Source: Pseudomonadota bacterium (GTDB lineage: Bacteria > Pseudomonadota > Gammaproteobacteria > Burkholderiales > Burkholderiaceae). Taken from it: a DNA stretch of 11,796 bases. A model generated the notes under the pieces. It saw nothing but the letters and a program-made list of their open reading frames with translations. It had not been told where the DNA came from and made no database searches. Shown piece by piece: positions 6,402-11,796 of this stretch; the stretch's first letter is position 1; every line of letters begins with the position of its first letter. The DNA is taken from contig JAEZQX010000410.1 of the NCBI GenBank assembly GCA_023441105.1, positions 1 to 11,796 of the forward strand. The letters run 5' to 3'. The translations under genes were made by a program, and so were the position numbers.

Positions 6402-7805
6402 ATGCTGGAGAACCTGCGACCCGATCCCACGTTCCACGCTTCGCCGCGACTGGCCATGGAGGCCGAGCGCGAGCTCCTCGCCTACACCGCGCTGCTCTCG
6501 CCCGACGCCTCGCGGCCCGACGCCCTGGCGGTGGTCGATGTCGATCCCGATTCCGCCAGCTATTCCCAGGTGCTGCACCGGCTGGACATGCCTTACCGCG
6601 GCGACGAGTTCCATCACTTCGGCTGGAACGCCTGCAGTTCGGCGCTGTCGCCGATGTCGGGCCACAGCTTCCTGAAGCGGCGCTACCTGATCATTCCCGG
6701 CATCCGCTCCTCCCGCATCTATGTCGTCGATACCAAGCCCGATCCGGCCAAGCCGACGATCGCCAAGGTGATCGAGCCCGAGGAGGTGTTCCGCAAGACC
6801 GGCTATTCCCGGCCGCACACGGTGCATTGCGGACCGGAGGGCATCTACGTCAGCACCCTCGGCGGCGCCGGCGACGGGACGGATGGCCCGCCCGGCATCT
6901 TCCTGATGGATTGCGAGAGCTTCGACGTGCTCGGCCGCTGGGAGATCGATCGCGGGCCGCAGCAGCTGCACTACGACTTCTGGTGGAACCTGCCCCGCGA
7001 CTACATGGTCTCGAGTGAATGGGGCTTGCCGCCGCAGTTCGAGAAAGGCATCGTGCCCGAGGACCTGCTGGGCAACCGCTACGGCCACCAGCTTCATTTC
7101 TGGGCGCTGAGTTCGCGGCGCCACCTGCAGACGCTGGACCTGGGCGCGAACCACCAGATGGTGCTGGAGCTGAGGCCGGCGCACGACCCGACGCGCGAGT
7201 ACGGCTTCGCTGGGGTGGTCGTCGATACCACCAACCTCGAAGGGTCGATCTGGACCTGGTACCGCGAGAACGGCAAGTTCCAGGTCAGGAAGACGGCCGT
7301 GATCCCGCCGGAGCCGGCGGATGCAGCCAAGCTGCCCGACCTGCTCAAGGGCTTCGGCGCCGTGCCGCCGTTGATCAGCGACATCGACCTGTCGCTGGAC
7401 GATCGCTTCCTCTACGTCGCCTGCTGGGGCACGGGCGAGCTGCGCCAGTACGATGTCCGCGATCCGATGAAGCCGCAGCTGTCGGGCAGCGTGCATGCCG
7501 GCGGCATCGTCCGCAAGACCGCGCTGCCGGACGGCGAGGCCTTCGACGGCGGGCCGCAGATGACCGAGATCAGCCGCGACGGCCGCCGCGTGTACTTCAC
7601 CAACTCGCTCTACAGCGCCTGGGACCGGCAGTTCTATCCGGCCGGCATCCGCGGCCGCCAGGTGATGTGCAACGTCGGCGAGAACGGCGGCATCGAGCTG
7701 GACGGCAAGTTCATGGTCGACTTCGGGCGCGACTACGGCGCCCACCAGGTGCGGCTGCAGGGCGGCGACTGCTCGACCGATTCGTTCTGCTTCCCCTCCG
7801 CCTGA
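6402..7805 (+). CDS. Selenium-binding protein 56 family / methanethiol oxidase-like protein
   Basis: A 467-residue protein of the SBP56 family, whose human member SELENBP1 (472 residues) and bacterial member MtoX oxidise methanethiol to formaldehyde, H2S and H2O2 (EC 1.8.3.4). Family landmarks are HHFGWNACSS (71-80), SSRIYVVDT (103-111), KVIEPEEVF (122-130), PHTVHC (138-143), HYDFWWN (190-196), SSEWGLPPQF, LSLDDRFLYVACWGTGELRQYD, GGPQMTEIS, TNSLYSAWDRQFYP and the C-terminal GGDCSTDSF. C78 corresponds to the selenium/thiol cysteine of the human GWNTCSS motif. H71, H72, H139, H142 and H190 are candidate metal ligands. Unlike the periplasmic Hyphomicrobium MtoX, no signal peptide is visible, so it looks cytoplasmic. 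The start ATG 6402 has AGGAG 6 nt upstream; earlier in-frame starts lack this. A membrane protein gene follows after 13 nt. Family membership is secure; methanethiol as substrate is inferred. Confidence 0.88.
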   Translation: MLENLRPDPTFHASPRLAMEAERELLAYTALLSPDASRPDALAVVDVDPDSASYSQVLHRLDMPYRGDEFHHFGWNACSSALSPMSGHSFLKRRYLIIPGIRSSRIYVVDTKPDPAKPTIAKVIEPEEVFRKTGYSRPHTVHCGPEGIYVSTLGGAGDGTDGPPGIFLMDCESFDVLGRWEIDRGPQQLHYDFWWNLPRDYMVSSEWGLPPQFEKGIVPEDLLGNRYGHQLHFWALSSRRHLQTLDLGANHQMVLELRPAHDPTREYGFAGVVVDTTNLEGSIWTWYRENGKFQVRKTAVIPPEPADAAKLPDLLKGFGAVPPLISDIDLSLDDRFLYVACWGTGELRQYDVRDPMKPQLSGSVHAGGIVRKTALPDGEAFDGGPQMTEISRDGRRVYFTNSLYSAWDRQFYPAGIRGRQVMCNVGENGGIELDGKFMVDFGRDYGAHQVRLQGGDCSTDSFCFPSA

Positions 7806-7818
7806 TGCATGGCCAGCC

Positions 7819-8502
7819 ATGGCTGACGATGCGACGTTGCTGCTGTGGCTGGCGGTGGTGGCGATCGGCGCCTACCACGGCCTCAACCCGGCAATGGGCT
7901 GGCCACTGGCGGTTGCCAGCGGCTTGACCGAGAAGCGCGGCGCAGCCGTCGGCCTGACCTTCCTGCCGCTCGGCGCCGGTCACCTGCTGGCCATGGCGCT
8001 GGTCCTGGTGCCGGTGTCGATGTTGTCGGGGGTGGTGGCGTGGGACCGGCCGCTGCGCCTGGGGGCAGGGGGGCTGGTGATCGCCTTCGGGGTCTGGCAA
8101 TTGTTCAGCCGGCGCCATCCGCGCTGGCTGGCGCGGATCCCGCCTGGCAAGTTGCTGTTGTGGTCGCTGCTGATGGCGATGGCCCATGGCGCGGCGCTGA
8201 TGCTCCTGCCGATCGTCATGGAGCTGTGCGTGACGTCCGGCGATCGGGCGGTGCAGGCGGCCGGGCCGCTGGCGCACGCCGGCGCGATGACGCTGATGCG
8301 GACCGGGATCGGCACGGCGATCGCCGTGTCGCTGCTTCACTCGACCGCCATGGTTGCATCCGGCATCGGCGTCGCCTGGATCGTCTACCGCCACGTCGGC
8401 TTGCGCTGCCTCAACCGCGCCTGGCTGGACCTGCGCTGGGTGTGGGCGCTGTGCCTGATCGTCTCGGGAACGGCTTGCGTGGTGATGGCGCAGGCAGCGT
8501 GA
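7819..8502 (+). CDS. Six-helix integral membrane protein, function unknown
   Basis: A 227-residue hydrophobic protein with about six transmembrane helices (roughly 6-34, 42-71, 78-96, 111-137, 161-191 and 204-225). Several histidines sit inside predicted helices: H20 in AYHGLNPAMGW, H55 in GAGHLLAM, H123 in MAHGAALMLLP and H174 in LLHSTAM. A repeated His-Gly/small-residue pattern in helices recalls transition-metal permeases (NiCoT, HupE/UreJ) and the UreH/DsbD-like transmembrane families, but I cannot place it firmly in any. The ATG at 7819 lies 13 nt after the SBP56-family stop with no strong ribosome-binding site, so translation is probably coupled to that gene. The pairing suggests a role in metal supply or sulfur-compound traffic for the oxidase; this is inference. 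A hairpin follows the gene. Confidence 0.75.
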   Translation: MADDATLLLWLAVVAIGAYHGLNPAMGWPLAVASGLTEKRGAAVGLTFLPLGAGHLLAMALVLVPVSMLSGVVAWDRPLRLGAGGLVIAFGVWQLFSRRHPRWLARIPPGKLLLWSLLMAMAHGAALMLLPIVMELCVTSGDRAVQAAGPLAHAGAMTLMRTGIGTAIAVSLLHSTAMVASGIGVAWIVYRHVGLRCLNRAWLDLRWVWALCLIVSGTACVVMAQAA

Positions 8503-8533
8503 GCAGCGGCACCGCGGCCCGCGCTCGCGGCGC

Positions 8534-8555
8534 GGTCGGGCTCGAAAGCCCGGCC
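8534..8555. terminator. Hairpin between convergent membrane-protein and LysE genes
   Basis: CGGGCT, loop CGAA, AGCCCG makes a perfect 6-bp stem (8537-8552), extendable through a G-T pair and two G-C pairs to 8534-8555. It begins 32 nt after the plus-strand stop at 8502 and lies 14 nt beyond the stop of the minus-strand LysE pseudogene. There is no T-tract on either side, as is common in very GC-rich genomes. Likely a shared terminator. Confidence 0.5.
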
Positions 8556-8568
8556 CCGCGGCTGTGGC

Positions 8569-8960
8569 TCAGCGGCTGGCCGCGAGCTTGAGCCCGAAGC
8601 CGACCAGGCACAAGCCGGCCGCCTTCTCCAGCAGGCGCGACATCGTCGGGTTGGAACGCAGGCGGTCGGAAAGGAACCGGGTCAGCAGCACCACCGCCAG
8701 GCAGTAGGCGAAGGTGAGCGCGGCGATGGTGAAGGCCATGAAGGCGAAGGTCTTTGCGCCCTGGTGACGATCGGGATCCACGAACAGCGGAAAGAACGCC
8801 ATGTAGAACACGATCGCCTTCGGGTTGAGCAGGGTGATGAAGAACCGCCCAATCCGCCCTTGCCGGTGGCGGTGATCAGCGCGAGGTTGCCGGGTCCCGG
8901 AAGCACGAGCAGGACGACGAAGGCAATGACGAAGGCGCTGTAGTCGGTGACGCCGAACAT
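8569..8960 (-). pseudogene. LysE/RhtB-family amino-acid exporter, internally deleted and frameshifted
   Basis: The N-terminal part (ATG 8960) reads MFGVTDYSAFVIAF, then VLPGPGNLALITATGKGG, the conserved first helix and PGPG motif of LysE/RhtB exporters. At about 8845-8859 the frame breaks. In another frame, FFITLLNPKAIVFYMAFFPL and the last helices, ending GLCLVGFGLKLAASR, continue to a TGA at 8569. Together the pieces give about 130 residues, against about 205-210 for the family, so roughly 75-80 codons between helix 1 and the ITLLNPK motif are missing, and the loss is not a multiple of three. Translated from its start, the gene gives a 92-residue product ending at 8682 with only helix 1 native. 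The start has a GGAG 5 nt upstream. It lies 39 nt after the LysR gene on the same strand. The direct repeat GGGCGG-ATT-GGGCGG marks the scar. A two-step loss or an assembly error are alternatives. Confidence 0.82.
8845..8859. repeat. GGGCGG direct repeat at the LysE deletion scar
   Basis: On the minus strand GGGCGG-ATT-GGGCGG (plus strand CCGCCC-AAT-CCGCCC, 8845-8850 and 8854-8859) sits exactly where the exporter's N-terminal frame ends and its C-terminal frame begins. Short repeats like this are typical of slippage or microhomology-mediated deletion. The parent sequence is not visible, so the mechanism is inferred. Confidence 0.5.
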
Positions 8961-8999
8961 GACGACTCCAGGATGGGGACTGGATGGTACGCCAGCCGC

Positions 9000-9923
9000 C
9001 TAGCGCCGCGCCCGGCGGCTGCGGGCGAGCGCTCGCCCGGCATCCACGAACTGTGCTTCCAGCTCGGCGGCTGCCGGCGTCGGCCGGGCGTCGGCCCAGC
9101 GCACCAGCGCGAGGCTGCTGCCCTTCGCCCCGATGTCGAAGCCGAGCCTGGTCAGGCCCGCCGCCCGGCCGCGCGCCTCGTAGACCTCCAGCGGGAAAGC
9201 GCCGATCAGGTCGCTGGCGGCGACCAGCACCTCGAGCCCGGTCAGCGTGTCGCAGGTGACCGGGCAGCGGGGCGGCGGCAGGCGCAGCCGCTCGAAGGCG
9301 GCGGCCACGGTCTGGGCCGTCGAGCTCTGCGGATTGGGCATTGCCCATTGCGCGCCCACCAGGGCCGCCAGCGATCGCGCGTTGCGCAAGGGATGGCCTG
9401 CCCGGACTGCCGCCACCACGCTGGTGGCGCACAACGGCCGCACCAGGTATTCCGCCCCCAGCGGGTCCGCGGTCAAGGTGACGACCGCGAAGTCCAGCGC
9501 GCCCTCGCGCAGGCCCGCGATCCGGTCGGGAAAGGCCGGCGGCTCGATCCGCAGCACGACGTCGGGCCAGGCGGCGCGGAATGCCTGCAGGACGCCAGGC
9601 AGCAGCGCGATGGTCGCGAGATGCGACAGCGCAATCCGCACCTGGCCCTCGCGGCGCCCCCGCAGCTGCGCCAGCTCCTCGGCGCCTTGCAGCGCCTGCG
9701 CGCGGATGATGCGGGCCCGCGGCAGCAGGGCGGCGCCGTATTCGGTCGCCTGAACCCCCCGCACCCCGCGTTCGAACAGGGCCACGCCGGCCGCCTCCTC
9801 CAGCCGGCGCAGCTGCTTGGTCAGCGCCGGCTGGGTCAGCCCGCAGGCTCGGGCGGCCGCCGACAGGCTGCCGGCGTCGGCGATCGTCGCGAGGAGCGTG
9901 AGCCCGGAGGGGTCGATCGGCAT
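9000..9923 (-). CDS. LysR-type transcriptional regulator
   Basis: A 307-residue LysR-family regulator of normal length. Residues 1-65 form the winged helix-turn-helix, with the recognition region SLSAAARACGLTQPALTKQL (19-38) followed by RRLEEAAGVALFER. From about residue 90 the substrate-binding-type effector domain begins (GQVRIALSHLATIALLPGVL) and runs to a basic C-terminal end, RSRRARR. Its ATG lies 138 bp from the ATG of the divergent SRPBCC-like/kynureninase operon, the usual arrangement for a LysR regulator controlling its neighbour, probably with an aromatic or amino-acid-derived inducer. The LysE pseudogene 39 nt downstream was probably co-transcribed with it. GGAG is not evident directly upstream of the start; leader-poor translation is possible. 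Confidence 0.9.
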   Translation of the reverse strand: MPIDPSGLTLLATIADAGSLSAAARACGLTQPALTKQLRRLEEAAGVALFERGVRGVQATEYGAALLPRARIIRAQALQGAEELAQLRGRREGQVRIALSHLATIALLPGVLQAFRAAWPDVVLRIEPPAFPDRIAGLREGALDFAVVTLTADPLGAEYLVRPLCATSVVAAVRAGHPLRNARSLAALVGAQWAMPNPQSSTAQTVAAAFERLRLPPPRCPVTCDTLTGLEVLVAASDLIGAFPLEVYEARGRAAGLTRLGFDIGAKGSSLALVRWADARPTPAAAELEAQFVDAGRALARSRRARR

Positions 9924-10061
9924 GGCATAACCCGACGGAATGGCTATTAGCGGCTGCCCGATTGTACGTAATGGCTGCCGTTGCTAGCATCGACCGGCAA
10001 GAGGCCGCCCCGGTGATTCCCGGCCGCTGTCCAGACTGCCACCAACCCGATCGCTACCGAC
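9924..10061. promoter_or_regulatory. Divergent LysR / SRPBCC-kynureninase control region
   Basis: This 138-bp region between opposed starts should hold both promoters and the LysR binding sites. AATGGCT occurs twice (9939-9945 and 9970-9976, 31 bp apart, about three helical turns). ATA (9927-9929) and TAT (9945-9947) bracket an imperfect dyad close to the LysR start, a possible autoregulatory site. None of these is a clean T-N11-A box, so the operator call is weak. Confidence 0.4.
9962..9990 (+). promoter_or_regulatory. Candidate promoter for the SRPBCC-kynureninase operon
   Basis: TTGTAC (9962-9967), a 17-nt spacer and TAGCAT (9985-9990) match 7 of 12 consensus bases at ideal spacing. Transcription would start near 9997, leaving a leader of about 65 nt. 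It lies between the LysR gene and the first gene of the operon, with the AATGGCT repeats overlapping or just upstream, where LysR proteins bind. Confidence 0.4.
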
Positions 10062-10493
10062 ATGCCTGCCTCGGCCCATACCGCAACCCGCCTTTGTCGT
10101 GCCAGCGTCGCCGCGGCGATGCAGCACCTGGCGACGCCGCAGGGCATGGCGCGATGGTCGCTCGGGATGTGGAACTGCCGGGAGGTCGAGCCCGGCCTCT
10201 TCACCGGCGAGTCGCTGTTCGACGGCGGGGTGGCCTGGGCGAGGATCGTGAAGCTGGCGGATGTGGATGCCGTCGACTATCACGTCGGTGCCGCGCCGGA
10301 TCGGCTGCTACCGCGCATCCATGCGCGGGTGATCGATGGCCCGCTGCTGGGTCATCCGCGCGGGACCTGCATCGTGAGCCTGCTGGCCTGGCAGCCGGAA
10401 GGCATGTCGGAGGAGCGCTGGCGCCGGCTGGTGGTTTCGCACGAGACGGAAATCGAGCTCATCCAGGCGCAGCTGGGCGCCGCCGGACGATGA
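10062..10493 (+). CDS. Small SRPBCC/START-like protein, function unknown
   Basis: A 143-residue soluble protein with no signal peptide or membrane helix. The pattern is that of SRPBCC (Bet v1-like) ligand-binding proteins: AAMQHLATPQGMARWSLGMW near the start, alternating beta-type segments (GLFTGESLFDGG, VDAVDYHVG), and a final helix with EERWRRLVVSHETEIELIQAQL, where the HE-E-I motif resembles the C-terminal helix of that fold. It overlaps the kynureninase gene by ATGA (10490-10493), so the two are translationally coupled and likely act in one pathway, for example by binding or processing the aromatic substrate or product. The start ATG 10062 has no clear ribosome-binding site; ATG 10119 is an alternative but would cut into the first helix. 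The family call is from sequence pattern only. Confidence 0.55.
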   Translation: MPASAHTATRLCRASVAAAMQHLATPQGMARWSLGMWNCREVEPGLFTGESLFDGGVAWARIVKLADVDAVDYHVGAAPDRLLPRIHARVIDGPLLGHPRGTCIVSLLAWQPEGMSEERWRRLVVSHETEIELIQAQLGAAGR

Positions 10494-11746
10494 CCCGCCG
10501 CATCGCCGCCGCCGACTGCATCGCGCTGGACCGGCAGGCGGATCCCCTCGAGTTCGCTGCCTCCGGCTTCGCGCCGGGCGCGCCGGACACCATCTACCTC
10601 GATGCCAACTCCATCGGCCCGATGCCGCTGGCCGCGCCGGCCTGCGTCGCCGCCGTCGTGGAGGGCGGCTGGCGGCTCGATCGGCGGCGCGGCTGGAGCA
10701 CCGCCGACTGGCTCGAGCAGCCGCGCTCGCTGGGGCAGTCAGTGGCCCACGTGGTCGGCGCCGGCCGCGACGACGTGCTGGTCTGCGACTCGACCAGCAT
10801 CAACCTCTACAAGCTGCTGCGCCACGGCCTGGCGGTTGCCGCCCCGCGGCGCCGGCTGGTCGTCGAGCGCGCGGTGTTCCCGACCAACGGCCATGTCGCG
10901 CAGGGCATCGCGCATGCCGGCGGCGCGGAGCTGGTGGCGATCGACTCGGAGGCCGAGCTCGCCGCCGTGCTGGCGCAAGGCGAGGTGGCGGTGGTCGCGC
11001 TTTCCCATGTCGACTACCGCAGCGGGGCCCGGCTGGACATGGCCCGCCTGACCCGCCTGATCCATCGACATGGCGCGCTCGCCCTCTGGGACCTGTCGCA
11101 TTCGGCCGGCGCGGTCGCCGTGCGGCTGCACGACTGCGATGTCGACTATGCGGTCGCGGCCGGCTACAAGTACCTCTGCGGCGGCCCCGGCGCGCCGGCC
11201 TTGCTGTACGTGAATCCGCGCCTGCAAGCGGCCGCCTGGCCCGCCATCTGCGGTTGGATGGGTCATGCCGACACCTTCGGCTTCGACGCCGACTACCTGC
11301 CGGCGCCCGGTGTTGCGCGGCAGCTTGCCGGCACGCCGGCGGTGATCGCCAACGCCGCCTGGAGCGCGGCCGCTGCGCTGTGGCGGCAGGTCGATCCGGT
11401 GGCCATGGACGCCCGGCATCGGTCGCTCAGCGACCTGCTGCTGCGCCTCCTCGAGCAGGAATGCTCGGATCTCGGCATCGAGATCGCCAGTCCGCGCGAG
11501 CATGCCTGCCGTGGCGGGCACGTGGCGGTGAGGATGACCGGCGCCGATGCCGAGGTCGACGCGCTGGGACAGGCGCTGGTCGACGACAAGGTGATCGTCT
11601 CCACCCGAAAGCCCGACGCGCTGCGGTTCGGCATCCATCCGCTCGTCACGCGCCACGAGGACCTGTGGCAGGCGGTGCAGCGCCTGCGCCGGATCCTCGA
11701 GACCGGCCGCTGGCGGGATCCGGCGTTCGCCAGCCGGAGCATCTGA
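10490..11746 (+). CDS. kynU: Kynureninase-family PLP enzyme
   Basis: A 418-residue fold-type I PLP enzyme, close in length and register to Pseudomonas fluorescens kynureninase, which hydrolyses L-kynurenine to anthranilate and alanine. Landmarks are YLDANSIGPMP (36-46, family YLDGNSLG), GWSTADW (68-74), DSTSINLYKLL (100-110), FPTN (130-133), LSHVDYRSG (171-179), WDLSHSAGA (200-208) with PLP aspartate D201, YKYLCGGPGAP (226-236) with Schiff-base lysine K227, GWMGH (255-259), LAGTPAV with G281-T282, and RFGIHPL (379-385) with the carboxylate-binding arginine. By my recollected alignment, W69, G281 and T282 match the bacterial, kynurenine-preferring type. Differences are YLDG to YLDA, FPTD to FPTN and PLY to PLV. 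The start is the ATG overlapping the preceding stop (ATGA). No kynA or kynB is visible. It is kynureninase or a related hydrolase of another substrate. Confidence 0.8.
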   Translation: MTRRIAAADCIALDRQADPLEFAASGFAPGAPDTIYLDANSIGPMPLAAPACVAAVVEGGWRLDRRRGWSTADWLEQPRSLGQSVAHVVGAGRDDVLVCDSTSINLYKLLRHGLAVAAPRRRLVVERAVFPTNGHVAQGIAHAGGAELVAIDSEAELAAVLAQGEVAVVALSHVDYRSGARLDMARLTRLIHRHGALALWDLSHSAGAVAVRLHDCDVDYAVAAGYKYLCGGPGAPALLYVNPRLQAAAWPAICGWMGHADTFGFDADYLPAPGVARQLAGTPAVIANAAWSAAAALWRQVDPVAMDARHRSLSDLLLRLLEQECSDLGIEIASPREHACRGGHVAVRMTGADAEVDALGQALVDDKVIVSTRKPDALRFGIHPLVTRHEDLWQAVQRLRRILETGRWRDPAFASRSI

Positions 11747-11759
11747 GATCGAACCGACC

Positions 11760-11796
11760 ATGAACCCGGCGGACGACATCGGCGCCGTGCCGGCAG
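11760..11796 (+). CDS. Start of a further gene, cut by the window end
   Basis: An ATG 14 nt after the kynureninase stop opens a frame reading MNPADDIGAVPA to the window edge, with a weak GAGA-like ribosome-binding stretch upstream. Twelve codons are too few to identify it. Its position makes it the probable third gene of the SRPBCC-kynureninase operon. Confidence 0.4.
   Translation, partial: MNPADDIGAVPA

Noticed and set aside
8569..8960. A simple one-base sequencing error in the LysE gene
   Set aside because: Fixing the frame by one base would still leave about 75 residues of the family missing, so a real internal deletion, or a larger assembly fault, is needed.
9962..10489. Extended kynureninase start far upstream of 10490
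   Set aside because: That frame overlaps the SRPBCC-like gene and gives low-complexity sequence; the ATGA overlap and family alignment support 10490.

Overview
This is a GC-rich window (roughly 70% by eye, with GC-loaded third codon positions) from a proteobacterium. A urea ABC transporter operon of the long-UrtB type, a UrtD with an N-terminal extension of the kind common in Burkholderiales, LysR/LysE-type genes and a tryptophan-catabolism-like enzyme suggest a betaproteobacterium, most likely Burkholderiales. That placement is inference from protein style; there is no rRNA or tRNA here. I see no phage, transposase, CRISPR or tRNA gene.

Layout. (1) Positions 1-4336, plus strand: the distal part of a urea uptake operon, urtB (start cut off by the window edge), urtC, urtD and urtE. 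They are spaced by 1 nt, a 4-nt GTGA overlap and 24 nt. UrtB and UrtC form the membrane channel and UrtD and UrtE are the ATPases; urtA should lie upstream. No urease gene follows urtE. (2) 4379-6081, minus strand: two genes for exported proteins, a metallo-beta-lactamase-fold hydrolase with a signal peptide and, 38 nt downstream, a lipoprotein with a lectin-like domain. They converge on urtE across a short hairpin. (3) 6082-6401: a 320-bp divergent intergenic region with a 14-bp perfect palindrome, a tandem 8-mer repeat exactly 20 bp apart and a weak promoter candidate. (4) 6402-8502, plus strand: a selenium-binding-protein-56/methanethiol-oxidase family protein followed 13 nt later by a six-helix membrane protein with histidines inside its helices. 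(5) 8569-9923, minus strand: a LysR-type regulator and a downstream LysE-family exporter gene that has lost about 75-80 codons from its middle and is out of frame, a decaying pseudogene with a short direct repeat at the scar. (6) 9924-11796, plus strand, divergent from the LysR gene: a small SRPBCC-like protein, a kynureninase-family enzyme overlapping it by ATGA, and the first 12 codons of a further gene.

How the genes may work together. The urt genes take up urea as a nitrogen source. The SBP56 protein and its membrane partner probably deal with a volatile thiol or with metal or sulfur handling. The LysR regulator probably controls the divergent SRPBCC-kynureninase operon. The kynureninase keeps the PLP lysine and most core residues of the Pseudomonas enzyme but differs at a few conserved places, so the cluster may act on kynurenine or on a related aryl-keto amino acid. 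Most of the window is ordinary metabolism and transport. The best leads are the SBP56-membrane protein pair and the SRPBCC-kynureninase cluster with its regulator.
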